Assembly: GCF_018736145.1 (NCBI RefSeq)
Contig: NZ_CP059997.1
Location: 2,293,501 to 2,357,500 of the forward strand
DNA length: 64,000 nt
Reading direction: 5' to 3'
Origin: Amycolatopsis sp. CA-230715
GTDB taxonomy: Bacteria; Actinomycetota; Actinomycetes; Mycobacteriales; Pseudonocardiaceae
The notes beneath the pieces are model-generated. The model was not told the origin of the DNA, made no database searches, and saw only the letters and a program-made list of their open reading frames with translations. A program made the position numbers and the translations under genes. This document shows, piece by piece, positions 1 through 8,451 of the stretch. The stretch's first letter is position 1. The number at the start of each line of letters is the position of its first letter.

Positions 1-247
1 GGTGACAACTCTCCCTGCGGCGCCGACCGGCCGCGAAGAACCGCAACACGGAAAAACAATTCCTCCGCACCGGCCGAACAATTCTTGCCGAGCATTTCGC
101 GTACCATTCGAACGTGCTTTCCCAATGCCGCCCGCCCTGGCCGGAGAACCAGGTCAGCGCGCCGCTCCCCGGCGTCGGGGCTCGCCGCGCGCCAGACACC
201 CGCCGATTCGCATGCGCGCCCCGTGTTCGAGTTGCTACCGTTGGCGG

Positions 248-2359
248 ATGACCGTCACGGGGGGCAGGGCGCGGACGGCGGCTTGGTCCGCCTACCTGAT
301 CACCGGGGTGCTCGTCACCGCCCTGTACTACGTCGTCGTCTCGCTCGGGCTCAACTCGGCCATCTCGGTGACGCTGTACTGCCTGGTCAGCGCGTCCTCC
401 GCGGTCGCGGTACTGGTGAGCACCGCGCGCGGGCGCACCGCACCCCGCGCGCCGTGGCTGTTCATCGGGGTGAGCCAGCTGGTCTACGCCGCCGCCGACA
501 CCGTCTTCTACGTCTCGCACTTCGTGCTGGGCGACACCACGTTCCCCGGTCTCGCCGACGTCCTGTACCTCTCGCACTATCCGTTCATCGTGGTCGGGCT
601 GATCGTGCTGATCCGGCTGCGCAACCCCGGTGGCGACGTGCAGGGCGTGCTGGACGCCGCGATGCTCGTGGTCGTCGCGGGGACGCTTTCGTGGCTGTAC
701 CTGATCGGCCCGAACGCCCGCGCGGACACGCCGGGCGTCGCCAAGCTGGCGTCGATCGGGTATCCGATCCTCGATCTCGCGATGCTGTCGGTATCCCTGT
801 TGCTGATCCTCGGCGGGGGACGCCGCCCGGTGTCGTTCTTCTTCCTCAGCGCCAACCTGGTCGCGTTCTTCGCCGCCGACAGCATCTACGTCTTCCAGCA
901 GCTCGCCGGCACCTACCAGGTCGGCAACTTCCTCGACGCCATCTGGCTTTCCGGCAACCTCGCCCTCGGCGCCGCCGCGCTGCACCCGACCGCGAAGCAG
1001 GTCAGCGAACGGGCCCCGGCGAGCGATCACCGGCTCGGCGCGGGCCGGATCATCGCACTGCTCACCGCGGCACTGGTGGCGCCGCTGATCCTGCTGGTGC
1101 AGTACGGGCGCGGCGAACTGCGCGACGTCCCGGTCGTCGCGGTGGCGTGCGCGGTGCTGTTCGTGCTCATCATCACCAGGCTCGGCGGGCTGGTGATCCA
1201 GCACCGCCAGCTCGCCATCACCGACGGGCTGACCGGGCTGTACACCCGCCGGTTCTTCGAAACCCAGCTGCCGCTCGAACTGGCCCGCGCGCGCCGGAGC
1301 GGGAGCCGGCTGACCGTGCTGATCGTCGATGTCGACCGGTTCAAGGCGATCAACGACCGGTACGGCCACCCCGCGGGCGACCGCGTGCTGGTGGAGGTCG
1401 TCGCCAGGCTTCGCGAGGTGACCAGGAACGGCGACGTCCTCGCCCGCTACGGCGGCGAGGAATTCGCCCTGCTGGCACCGGGGATCGGGCCGGAGGAACT
1501 GCACACGGTCGCGGAACGGCTGCGGGAGACGACGCGCAGCGCGCCGGTCCGGATCAGCGACGAGGTGTCGGTGCCGGTCACGGTTTCGGTCGGTGCCGCG
1601 GTGTTCCCGCTGCACGGCGCGACCCCGCTGGAACTGGTCACCATCGCCGATCGCGCGCTCTACACCGCGAAGCAGACCGGCCGCGACCGCGTGGTCGCCG
1701 CCGCCGACGTGCTCGACGCGGCCTCACTGGTGGAGCACGGCGCCGCGGACGGCGCCTCCGATCGCGACGCATCGCTGGCGTATCTGCGCACCGTCGCCGA
1801 CGACGTGGACGACTGGACCGCGGCGGCGGGCCACAGCGGCGCGGTGAGCAGGTGGGCCGGGCTCGTGTGCGCCGAACTCGGGCTCGACGAGGACACCGCG
1901 CGGCGCGCCCAGCTGGCCGGCAGGCTCCGCGACATCGGGAAACTGTTCGTGCCGCGGCGGATCTGGGTCAAACCGGGCCCGCTGGCCGACGACGAACTGC
2001 GGCTCGTGCGCACCCATCCCGAGCACGGGTTCCACCTGCTGCGCGTCATTCCCGGCATGCTCGAAGTCGCGAGCATCGTGCGCCAGCACCACGAGCGCTA
2101 CGACGGTTCCGGCTACCCGGCGGGCCTGTCCGGCGACGGGATCCGGGTGGAGGCGCGGGTCGTCGCGGTGTGCGACGCGTGGGCGGCGCTGCTCGCGGGC
2201 AGGCCGCACCAGCCCGCGCGAGAACCCGGCCTCGCCCGCGCGGAGCTGGAGCGCTGCAGCGGAACGCAGTTCGACCCGGTGATCGTGACCGCGTTCCTCC
2301 GCCTGTGCGACGACGGGCTCATCGGCGAGCTGCGCCACCCGGCGATCACCGCGCCGTGA
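248..2359 (+). CDS. Membrane-bound GGDEF / HD-GYP c-di-GMP signalling protein
   Basis: A predicted inner-membrane c-di-GMP enzyme of 703 residues. Roughly the first 300 residues hold about ten hydrophobic segments (sensor region). A GGDEF domain follows, with GGEEF at residues 402-406 and an RxxD inhibitory site (R393-D396) exactly five residues upstream, so diguanylate cyclase activity with product feedback is expected. The C-terminus is HD-GYP-like: the GYP motif (622-624) and HPEHG are present, but the HD pair reads Arg561-Asp562, which would remove a metal ligand. The frame is open upstream to base 2; ATG 248 is chosen because hydrophobic, family-like sequence begins there and the upstream residues are Arg/Pro-rich. 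Membrane topology and activities are inferred. Confidence 0.85.
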   Translation: MTVTGGRARTAAWSAYLITGVLVTALYYVVVSLGLNSAISVTLYCLVSASSAVAVLVSTARGRTAPRAPWLFIGVSQLVYAAADTVFYVSHFVLGDTTFPGLADVLYLSHYPFIVVGLIVLIRLRNPGGDVQGVLDAAMLVVVAGTLSWLYLIGPNARADTPGVAKLASIGYPILDLAMLSVSLLLILGGGRRPVSFFFLSANLVAFFAADSIYVFQQLAGTYQVGNFLDAIWLSGNLALGAAALHPTAKQVSERAPASDHRLGAGRIIALLTAALVAPLILLVQYGRGELRDVPVVAVACAVLFVLIITRLGGLVIQHRQLAITDGLTGLYTRRFFETQLPLELARARRSGSRLTVLIVDVDRFKAINDRYGHPAGDRVLVEVVARLREVTRNGDVLARYGGEEFALLAPGIGPEELHTVAERLRETTRSAPVRISDEVSVPVTVSVGAAVFPLHGATPLELVTIADRALYTAKQTGRDRVVAAADVLDAASLVEHGAADGASDRDASLAYLRTVADDVDDWTAAAGHSGAVSRWAGLVCAELGLDEDTARRAQLAGRLRDIGKLFVPRRIWVKPGPLADDELRLVRTHPEHGFHLLRVIPGMLEVASIVRQHHERYDGSGYPAGLSGDGIRVEARVVAVCDAWAALLAGRPHQPAREPGLARAELERCSGTQFDPVIVTAFLRLCDDGLIGELRHPAITAP

Positions 2360-2372
2360 CCGTGCTTTTCGG

Positions 2373-3023
2373 CTACGCCTCGTCGGCGATGGTGTTCCAG
2401 AACATCAATTCGTAGCTCTGGAAAAGCCTTCCGTACTCCGAAACGTCGTCGCTGAGCGCGCCGGAGTCGATTCCGGCCTGCACGGCGGCGACCGCCTGGT
2501 CGTCCGGCAGCGGCGTGCCGAACAGGTCGAAGAATCCGCACGCCTCGTCGTCGAAGTCGTAGCGGGTGCGCATCGCCTGCGCGATCGTCGCGCAATAGCT
2601 GCCCCACGCGGCGAAGTTCGACACCATCGCGACCACGGCGTCCGCCGGCGACACGTTGAGCGCGAGCCACGCCACGTACGCCGGGTACGCCTGGCAACCC
2701 GCCCGCGGCCGGTGCGCCCGCAACGCGGCGTCGTCCAGATCCATCGCGCCGGCCAGCGCGGTCAGCTTCCCGAGCGCGATCCCCTCGCCCTGCGCCAGCC
2801 CGGCGAAGAACTCCCGCGCGTTCCGCTCGTCCGCCCTGCTCGCCAGCGCGAGGAAGCTGCGCCAGTCGCTGGTGACGATCCGGTACTCCTCGGCGGCGAG
2901 CGCGGCGAACACCGACCGCGGCGCGCGGCCCTGCTCGATCAGGGGCACCAGCCGGTTGTCCCCTTCCGACGGCAGCAGTTCCTGCCGGACGGTGTCGAGT
3001 ACCTCGCGTGCCGAACGGGTCAT
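2373..3023 (-). CDS. TenA/PQQC-like family protein
   Basis: 216 residues resembling the TenA/THI-4 (thiaminase II) all-helical family. The signs are repeated Tyr/Trp-rich helices (EEYRIVTSDWRSFLALA, GSYCATIAQAM) and an ELMFWN sequence near the C-terminus, like the family's final catalytic helix. TenA enzymes hydrolyse aminopyrimidine thiamine breakdown products for salvage, though several members have other roles. Its start codon overlaps the stop of the upstream NCS1 permease by ATGA, so the two are translationally coupled. A pairing of permease and TenA is what a pyrimidine or thiamine-precursor salvage unit would look like. No TPP riboswitch is visible upstream. Family assignment is moderate; substrate is inferred from context. 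Confidence 0.6.
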   Translation of the reverse strand: MTRSAREVLDTVRQELLPSEGDNRLVPLIEQGRAPRSVFAALAAEEYRIVTSDWRSFLALASRADERNAREFFAGLAQGEGIALGKLTALAGAMDLDDAALRAHRPRAGCQAYPAYVAWLALNVSPADAVVAMVSNFAAWGSYCATIAQAMRTRYDFDDEACGFFDLFGTPLPDDQAVAAVQAGIDSGALSDDVSEYGRLFQSYELMFWNTIADEA

Positions 3024-4426
3024 CGCGCGCTCTCCTCGTTTTCTGTCGATGCGGTGTCGTCATCTGTTGGTACCACGGCAAAACCCAGCACGCCGCCCGC
3101 GCGGGGGAATTTCGCCGCGACTCCGGCCAAGGCAGCGTAAAGCACTCCGGCGAGCAGCCACGCCTCCACCGACGGCAGCCCCGCCGACGGCGTCGATTCC
3201 TGGCCGGGGAACAGGCCGAGACCCCACGCGCCGAACCCGACCGCGGCGAGCACCGCCGCGATCCCCGGCCAGTTCGCGAACCCGGCGTCGCGCCAGCGCG
3301 GCACGCCGCCGGGACGGCGCACCCCGAAGCGCGGCACCAGGAAGCGGTCGACGCACATCACCACGGTCACCGACGGGAGCGCGAGCGACGACCAGTTCGT
3401 CACGGTGAAGAACCCGGTTTCGACCTGGGGGAACCGCCAGGCGAACACGGCCGCGACGGCCGCGGTCAGCAGGCATGTCCACCAGCGCCGCCAGCCGGGG
3501 AGCTGACCGAGCAGGTTCTGCCCCGCGTTGACCATCTCGTAGTAGTTGCCGTCGTTGATGGCGACCTGCACCACCGTCGCGACGAGTGCGCCGAGCCAGA
3601 GCAGCCCGAACATCGAATAGCCGACCGTGTACCGGAAAGCGGGCCCGAAATCGGAGGCGCCCGCGCCCGAGACGGCGGCCATCATCCAGCCGCCCGCGAC
3701 GAACAGCACCAGCCCGATCGTCACCGCGGCCGCGAGCACCGGCAACGGCCACAGCACCTTCGGCTTCCCGTACCGCCAGGTGTCCGGCTCGTTGCCCCAC
3801 ATCACCGACCCGATCGCGACCCCGATCCCGGACAGCAGCGGCAGCTCGGAATTCACCGTTCCCGCGCCGAGCACGGCACCGGGGATTTCCACGAAACCCT
3901 TGACGACCAGGTACAGAATCCACACGACGAGCAACGGCGCGACGACGAACCTGGCGAAAGCCGCGATACCGGTGAAACCGAACAAATTGTTCACGATGCC
4001 GAGAATCGCCAGTACGACACTGACCGTGACGATTTCGCCCCAGCCGAACAACCCGTCGTACAACGTGGCGAGGAGATTGAACGCGAACGCGACCCAGCCC
4101 GCGGCGACCCCGATCAACAGCACCGAAACCAGCAGGGAACCGGCCTTGCCGAGAATGGACCGGGTGAGCAGCCCGTGCGTCAGCCCGGTGCTCGACCCCA
4201 GATAGGCCGCGGGCAGCGCATACGCGACATAAGCGACCCCGCCGAGCGCGCCGGTGCCGACGGCGCGCGCCAGCGAATAACCCGCGTCGTGGTACTGAAA
4301 CCCGAGGAAGAGGTAGGTGAACCCGGCCGCGAAGGTGATCCACAGCGAGGCGAAGTGCGATCGCGGCCGCCGCTGCCCGAGCGGGACCGCGCCGGCGACG
4401 CTGGTCGAATAGTCGTGCCCGGCCAC
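3020..4426 (-). CDS. NCS1-family purine/cytosine-type permease
   Basis: A 468-residue integral membrane protein with about twelve hydrophobic segments. The early stretch (SLWITFAAGFTYLFLGFQYHDAGYS) and the following Gly-rich helices resemble the nucleobase:cation symporter-1 family, which imports cytosine, purines, hydantoins or thiamine pyrimidine precursors. GTG 4426 is chosen because AAGGGGG lies just upstream and the family-like sequence begins there; the frame continues upstream without membrane character. It is the first gene of a two-gene unit and shares an ATGA overlap with the TenA-like gene, pointing to salvage of an aminopyrimidine. Transport substrate is inference. Confidence 0.75.
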   Translation of the reverse strand: MAGHDYSTSVAGAVPLGQRRPRSHFASLWITFAAGFTYLFLGFQYHDAGYSLARAVGTGALGGVAYVAYALPAAYLGSSTGLTHGLLTRSILGKAGSLLVSVLLIGVAAGWVAFAFNLLATLYDGLFGWGEIVTVSVVLAILGIVNNLFGFTGIAAFARFVVAPLLVVWILYLVVKGFVEIPGAVLGAGTVNSELPLLSGIGVAIGSVMWGNEPDTWRYGKPKVLWPLPVLAAAVTIGLVLFVAGGWMMAAVSGAGASDFGPAFRYTVGYSMFGLLWLGALVATVVQVAINDGNYYEMVNAGQNLLGQLPGWRRWWTCLLTAAVAAVFAWRFPQVETGFFTVTNWSSLALPSVTVVMCVDRFLVPRFGVRRPGGVPRWRDAGFANWPGIAAVLAAVGFGAWGLGLFPGQESTPSAGLPSVEAWLLAGVLYAALAGVAAKFPRAGGVLGFAVVPTDDDTASTENEESAR

Positions 4427-4509
4427 ACTGACCCCCTTGCCCCGTACCACGCCCCCGCGCCGCTGGGAACAATAGACGACGCGGGCGCGGAAGGTCCGGT
4501 CCTCGCCGC

Positions 4510-5412
4510 TCAGCCGCGCCGGAACCGCTCGGCCAGCGCGGGATCGCTTTCCCACCACAGTCCCGAAGCCGCAGCGGGAGCGTCGTCGAGCTCCTCGTCG
4601 ATCCGTTCCGCCTGGCGTTCGTCGTCGCGCATCCAGCGGGTGAACAGCGCGCCGACGAACGGGAGCCCGGCGAGATCACCGCCGATCCACAGCACCCCGG
4701 CGCCGATGATCTGGTCGGTGCGCAGGTCAGGACCCCACGCGCGGCCGAGCGCGTGGTAGTAGCCCGCGGCGCGCAGCGGGCCGAGCCACAGCACGAGCCC
4801 GAGCCCCGCGTCCAGCACGACCTCGGCGAAGCTGATGCCGAAGGAGACCAGGTGGTGGTCCTCGCGCGGGGTCGGGTCCAGCCGCAGGCGCGTCCAGAAA
4901 TAGGCGAACCCGCACAGGACGAGCGCGAGCCGCACCAGTTCGTCGACGGCGCCGTTCCGCAACGACGCCTCGTACAGCGGGGTGAGGTAGAGCAGGAACG
5001 GCGGCGCGATGAGCAGCACCGTGATCACCAGCGGGAAGGTGGCCGCGCGGGCGAACCGGCCGCGCCCGGCCCGCCGCAGCGCCGCCGCGACCGGTCCGGG
5101 CGCGGCGGCGAGCACGAGCGTGAGCGGCGCGCCGAGCGCGAGCAGCAGCGGCGTCAGCATCAGCAGCACCACGGTCTGCGTCGCGCGCGCCCAGAACAGG
5201 ACGTCGTCGTAGGCGCCGAGGAAGGAACAGGTGACCAGCACGGCCGAAGCGAGCCCCGCGCAGAACAGCACGGTCCGCCGGACCGGCCATTCCCCAACCC
5301 GGCGAACCGCCCGAAGATATCCGAACGCGCTGAATGCGGCGAATACGAGAACCGGCCAGTCGGGCACCCAGGTGGTGACCATCCTCGCCAAGGTCAGCGG
5401 AACGGAATTCAT
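4510..5412 (-). CDS. CtaG-like cytochrome c oxidase assembly protein (caa3-type)
   Basis: 300 residues with about seven membrane segments, matching the actinobacterial CtaG/caa3_CtaG family that helps deliver copper to haem-copper oxidases. Typical features are a polytopic core, a WxxR-containing loop, GAGVLWIGGDLAGLPF, and a hydrophilic, acidic C-terminal tail (RDDERQAERIDEEL). The same layout, ending in R-D-D-E/R-A-x-R-x-D, appears in the C-terminal half of the CopD-CtaG protein at 42-43.7 kb, so the window holds two paralogues. It lies upstream of the NCS1/TenA unit on the same strand with an 83-bp gap and is probably a separate transcript. Copper handling is a family inference. Confidence 0.8.
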   Translation of the reverse strand: MNSVPLTLARMVTTWVPDWPVLVFAAFSAFGYLRAVRRVGEWPVRRTVLFCAGLASAVLVTCSFLGAYDDVLFWARATQTVVLLMLTPLLLALGAPLTLVLAAAPGPVAAALRRAGRGRFARAATFPLVITVLLIAPPFLLYLTPLYEASLRNGAVDELVRLALVLCGFAYFWTRLRLDPTPREDHHLVSFGISFAEVVLDAGLGLVLWLGPLRAAGYYHALGRAWGPDLRTDQIIGAGVLWIGGDLAGLPFVGALFTRWMRDDERQAERIDEELDDAPAAASGLWWESDPALAERFRRG

Positions 5413-5467
5413 CTCAGAAACAGGCCAAACTTCCGGTTTTCGGCGCGCTGGACGGCCGCGATCGGCG

Positions 5468-6409
5468 TCAGCCTACGCTTTCTCGGTACCATTCGACAGT
5501 GGCGTGCACCGCACTGGCGATCGGCGTGGGGCGCAACCCGAAGGCATTTCCGATCGCGGCGCAGTCGACGATCTGCGGTTCGCGGTACTGGTAGAACAAT
5601 TCCGCGTATTCGCGCAGGAATTCGGCGTCGAACGGGCCCCACGCCTCCCCGGTGGCGGTGGGCAGGATCTCGGCGGTCACCGGCTCGCCGATCTCGGCCT
5701 CGATGAGCCGGTGGATGTCGCGGGTGCTGTGGTCCGAGGTGGTGGGCACGTGCCACGCCCGGCCGAGCGCTTCGTCGCGGGCGCCGAGCACGGCCAGCGT
5801 TTCGGCGACGTCACCGATGTAGCTGTACGCGTGCGGCAGGTCGATGTCCCCGAACGCGATCACCGGCTTTCCCCGCAACGCGGCGAAGAAAACGGGAGCA
5901 CCCAATGCGGACACCAAAACGCGCGGGCCGTAGAAGTCGGCCGCGCGGGCGATCGCGACCCGCGCCTCGCCCGAGGCGTGCGCGCGCAGGTACTCGTCGG
6001 CGATCCGCGCGCGCAACCGCCCTTTGCGGGAGGTGGCGTTGTGCGGTGTCCGCTCGGTCATCGGCGTGCCACCGGTTTCCCCGTACATGTAGAGCGTGTC
6101 GGTGACGACGAGCTTGGCGCCGCTGTGCGCCGCGCCCGCGAGGAATCCGGCCTGCATCTTGGGCAGCAGTTCGTCCCACTGCGGATAGGGCGCGTGCGCG
6201 CAGTTGTACAGGACCGATGCGCCCTCGCTGACCTTCCGCATCGCGTCGTGGTCGGTGACGTCGGCGGCGACGACCTCGACCCCGCCGGGCACCGGCGCGG
6301 CACCGGACCGGTTCACCGCGCGAACCCGGTGCCCGCGCGCGAGAAGACTGTCGACGAGTGTGAGCCCCGCGGGCCCGGTACCGAACACGACGTGCAGTTC
6401 CTGGTTCAT
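5468..6409 (-). CDS. NAD(P)-binding epimerase/dehydratase-family protein
   Basis: 313 residues of the extended short-chain dehydrogenase (atypical epimerase) family. The Rossmann dinucleotide motif is near the N-terminus (VVFGTGPAGLTLVDSLL, GxGxxG), and a YMYGET-like active-site segment lies in the middle. ATG 6409 is preceded by AAAAGGAGAG, a strong ribosome-binding site, although the frame stays open upstream. An 18-bp palindrome (6429-6446) lies 20 bp upstream of the start and nearly duplicates the one in front of the neighbouring TetR gene, so this gene is probably repressed by that regulator. Substrate unknown. Confidence 0.8.
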   Translation of the reverse strand: MNQELHVVFGTGPAGLTLVDSLLARGHRVRAVNRSGAAPVPGGVEVVAADVTDHDAMRKVSEGASVLYNCAHAPYPQWDELLPKMQAGFLAGAAHSGAKLVVTDTLYMYGETGGTPMTERTPHNATSRKGRLRARIADEYLRAHASGEARVAIARAADFYGPRVLVSALGAPVFFAALRGKPVIAFGDIDLPHAYSYIGDVAETLAVLGARDEALGRAWHVPTTSDHSTRDIHRLIEAEIGEPVTAEILPTATGEAWGPFDAEFLREYAELFYQYREPQIVDCAAIGNAFGLRPTPIASAVHATVEWYRESVG

Positions 6410-6428
6410 CACAACTCTCCTTTTAGTA

Positions 6429-6446
6429 TGAGTGATCAACCACTCA
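6429..6446. promoter_or_regulatory. Putative TetR operator, copy 1 (epimerase promoter)
   Basis: TGAGTGATCAACCACTCA, an imperfect palindrome with TGAGTG/CACTCA arms, sits just upstream of the epimerase ribosome-binding site. It matches 16 of 18 bases of the sequence at 7057-7074 in front of the TetR gene. Two shared sites flanking one regulator and one target are the usual arrangement of a local TetR circuit; binding is inferred. Confidence 0.7.
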
Positions 6447-6455
6447 CTTCTTTGG

Positions 6456-6483
6456 GCAAAAGAAAAGCCCGCCGGGCGCGGGC
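6456..6483 (-). terminator. Rho-independent terminator after the TetR gene
   Basis: On the minus strand GCCCGC-GCCCG-GCGGGC (6483-6467) is followed by TTTTCTTTT. It begins 8 bp past the TetR stop codon and lies just upstream of the epimerase operator, so the two minus-strand genes appear to be separate transcripts. Confidence 0.65.
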
Positions 6484-6491
6484 AGGGCGGA

Positions 6492-7055
6492 TCAGTAGTG
6501 GCGGATGCCGACGCCGAGGGTCCGCGCCCACGGCGCGTCGACCGCATCGGCGTCCATCGCGATCAGCAGGTTGCACAGCTGCCCGGTCGCGAAGAACCGC
6601 TGAATCTCTTCGTCGGCCGCCCCGGAGACCGCGCGCACGTACTCGACCTGCTTGGCGTGATAGGCGCGCACCGCGTCCCCGATCGCGGGCTCGCTGGCCG
6701 CACAGTTCGCCTGCATCAGCATCATCAGCAGGTCACGGTCGACGATGAGGCGCGCGTACTCCTCCCCCATCGCGTCCAGGATGTCTTCCGGCGCGCTCCC
6801 CTTCGCCTTGGCGGCGCCGTCGGCGAGGCAGTCGGACATCAGCCGCGAGCAGTGCTCGATCACCGCGACGAACAGCGCCTCCTTGTCCGGGAACAGGCGG
6901 TAGAGGTAGGCCTGCGAGATCCCGGCCAGCTTGGCGACCTCCGTCGTGGTCGTCCCGTAGAACCCGCGCGCGGCGAACGCGTGGATGGCGGTCCACAGGA
7001 CGGTCTTCCGCCGCTCGTCCGCGGTGGACAGCTGGCGCGTGCTCGGCGAAGTCAT
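6492..7055 (-). CDS. TetR/AcrR-family transcriptional repressor
   Basis: 187 residues. The N-terminal 60 residues form a classic TetR helix-turn-helix (TTTEVAKLAGISQAYLYRLF, then PDKEAL); the rest is an all-helical ligand-binding domain without a recognised ligand. ATG 7055 is chosen because the HTH follows at the usual distance; an 18-bp operator-like palindrome ends 2 bp from the start codon, so autorepression is likely. The same palindrome precedes the downstream epimerase gene, the likely regulated target. Confidence 0.88.
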   Translation of the reverse strand: MTSPSTRQLSTADERRKTVLWTAIHAFAARGFYGTTTTEVAKLAGISQAYLYRLFPDKEALFVAVIEHCSRLMSDCLADGAAKAKGSAPEDILDAMGEEYARLIVDRDLLMMLMQANCAASEPAIGDAVRAYHAKQVEYVRAVSGAADEEIQRFFATGQLCNLLIAMDADAVDAPWARTLGVGIRHY

Positions 7056-7056
7056 A

Positions 7057-7074
7057 TGAGTAATAAACCACTCA
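7057..7074. promoter_or_regulatory. Putative TetR operator, copy 2 (autoregulatory)
   Basis: TGAGTAATAAACCACTCA has TGAGT/ACTCA arms and lies directly against the TetR start codon, overlapping the stop of the upstream gene. It differs from the copy at 6429-6446 at only two positions. Confidence 0.7.
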
Positions 7075-7695
7075 CACTTTGCGGATGTCAAGCTCGCCGT
7101 CGAGCTGCACCGGATAGCCCGCGCGCAGGACGGCCACGGTCGAAGGCGGCGTGACGACCTCGGCGGCCCCGCGCGCCGGTCGCGGGCGCGCCCGCCCGTA
7201 CCCCGTGCGCGTCCACTCGACGACACAGGAGCCGAGCACGACCGAGGGCACGCCGTCGACCAGGACGAAGGTTCCGTCGGGAAGGCCTGGCCACGGCAAC
7301 TCGTGGAAACGCCTCCGGTGGGTGCCCCGCACGATCCGTTCGGCGTGCAGCCGCCGGTTCATCTCCTTCGCCGAAGGCTCGTCGCCGCCGAACTCCGCCG
7401 CCCAGGCGGCGCGGTAAGCGCGGTAGGCGCCCCAGCGGCACTCCCCGCACGGACGGTGCCCCGCCGCGAACGACACGGCTTCGTCGTGGAAGTACAGGAA
7501 GGTGAAGCGGTGCGGTCGCCACTGCTCGTTCCACCGGCCGCGGAACTCGAGCGCGCAGGTGATCCACAGATCGCTCGCGTGGTACCGGACGATCTCCCGG
7601 CCGGCGTGCAGGATGCCGCGGTTGCCCGTCCACGCGCCGCGCAACGGGATCGCCTCGATGTCTCCAAGCGGGGTGACGCGGTTGCGTTCGGCCAT
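7072..7695 (-). CDS. Conserved hypothetical protein with HRPCGECR motif
   Basis: 207 residues of no recognised function. The centre carries FHDEAVSFAAGHRPCGECRW, whose His/Cys spacing could bind a metal and is loosely reminiscent of the Ada zinc site; the N-terminal TPLGDIEAIPLRGAWTGNRG and the many Trp/Arg residues suggest a nucleic-acid or nucleotide-associated role, but this is speculation. ATG 7695 is preferred (GAAGGG about 10 nt upstream); an in-frame ATG at 7701 is the alternative. It ends 16 bp before the TetR start, inside the operator palindrome, so it may be affected by that regulator. Confidence 0.65.
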   Translation of the reverse strand: MAERNRVTPLGDIEAIPLRGAWTGNRGILHAGREIVRYHASDLWITCALEFRGRWNEQWRPHRFTFLYFHDEAVSFAAGHRPCGECRWGAYRAYRAAWAAEFGGDEPSAKEMNRRLHAERIVRGTHRRRFHELPWPGLPDGTFVLVDGVPSVVLGSCVVEWTRTGYGRARPRPARGAAEVVTPPSTVAVLRAGYPVQLDGELDIRKV

Positions 7696-7770
7696 CGCCA
7701 TCCGCCCTTCGCCGAAAACGCCCCATTCGCCAGAGTAGCGGCCAGGCTGGCTCCGCCGGAGAATGTGCAC

Positions 7771-8133
7771 GTGACCGCCTCGACCGACATCCGGGTAGCG
7801 CGTGTCTACGACCCGCCCCGCCCCGAAGACGGCACGCGCGTGCTGGTGGACCGGCTCTGGCCGCGCGGTGTCAAAAAAGCCGACGCCGCGCTGGACGACT
7901 GGTGCCGCGACGTGGCTCCGTCGAACGAGCTGCGCACCTGGTACGGGCACGTCCCCGAGCGCTTCGCCGAGTTCGCCGACCGGTACCGCGCCGAACTGGC
8001 CGACCCGCCCCGCGCCGACGCGCTCGCGTCGCTCCGGGACACCTGCCGCACCGGCACCGTCACCCTGCTGACCGCGACCAAGGTACTGGAGACGAGCCAC
8101 GCGACCGTGCTCGCCGAGGTGCTGTCCACTTAG
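7771..8133 (+). CDS. DUF488-family protein
   Basis: 120 residues with the hallmark DUF488 sequence: an N-terminal RVYDPP, LVDRLWPRGV around residues 25-34, then WCRDVAPSNELRTWYGH, YRAELA and a C-terminal TLLTATK. The family is small, widespread and uncharacterised, with a conserved DRxWPRG loop. GTG 7771 has GGAGAA nine bases upstream; GTG 7765 is an alternative. The gene is divergent from the HRPCGECR protein and is followed directly by a strong hairpin. Confidence 0.85.
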   Translation: MTASTDIRVARVYDPPRPEDGTRVLVDRLWPRGVKKADAALDDWCRDVAPSNELRTWYGHVPERFAEFADRYRAELADPPRADALASLRDTCRTGTVTLLTATKVLETSHATVLAEVLST

Positions 8134-8135
8134 GT

Positions 8136-8171
8136 CACCCCTTACCCCGTTTCCCGGCGGGGTAAGGGGTG
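8136..8171. terminator. Strong hairpin terminator after the DUF488 gene
   Basis: A perfect 14-bp stem, CACCCCTTACCCCG pairing with CGGGGTAAGGGGTG, with an 8-nt loop, starts 2 bp after the stop codon. There is no U-tract, as is common for actinobacterial terminators. Confidence 0.75.
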
Positions 8172-8224
8172 TGGCGCGGGTCGATGCTGGGTGATCGTCC
8201 GATGCCGCCGCACCGGCCTTAGCG

Positions 8225-8257
8225 CGATCGTGAACAAGTCGAAGAAGTTCACGATCG
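8225..8257. repeat. 11-bp perfect inverted repeat upstream of a small gene
   Basis: CGATCGTGAAC and GTTCACGATCG are separated by 11 bp and end 14 bp before the GTG of the 57-residue gene. It could be an operator for a dimeric repressor or a 5' leader hairpin. Confidence 0.55.
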
Positions 8258-8271
8258 GAAGAAGGATCACC

Positions 8272-8445
8272 GTGCGCACCGAATACGTTTACGATCCCGT
8301 CCAGGCGCAGGTCGCGCACCGCATCGCCGAGCTGCGCCACGCGGCTCAGCGCGTGCAGGTGGTCGACAACGCGAAGAGCGGGCACTGGCGGTTGCGCCGC
8401 CGCAACCGCAACCCGGTCAGGGAAAACGCCGCGGACCTGACTTGA
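8272..8445 (+). CDS. Small basic hypothetical protein
   Basis: 57 residues beginning VRTEYVYDPVQAQVAHRIAEL and ending in an Arg-rich tail (HWRLRRRNRNP). The GTG start has GAAGGA six bases upstream. No domain is recognised; the helical first half followed by a basic tail would suit a nucleic-acid- or protein-binding role. A long inverted repeat sits just upstream of the ribosome-binding site, suggesting regulation. Confidence 0.5.
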   Translation: MRTEYVYDPVQAQVAHRIAELRHAAQRVQVVDNAKSGHWRLRRRNRNPVRENAADLT

Positions 8446-8451
8446 CCGGCT

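Noticed and set aside
2..247. N-terminal extension of the GGDEF/HD-GYP reading frame to base 2
   Set aside because: The extra 82 residues are Pro/Arg-rich without membrane or domain character; the hydrophobic family sequence starts at ATG 248.
4427..4509. TPP riboswitch in front of the NCS1/TenA unit
   Set aside because: The conserved THI-box sequences (CTGAGA and the downstream conserved segment) are absent.
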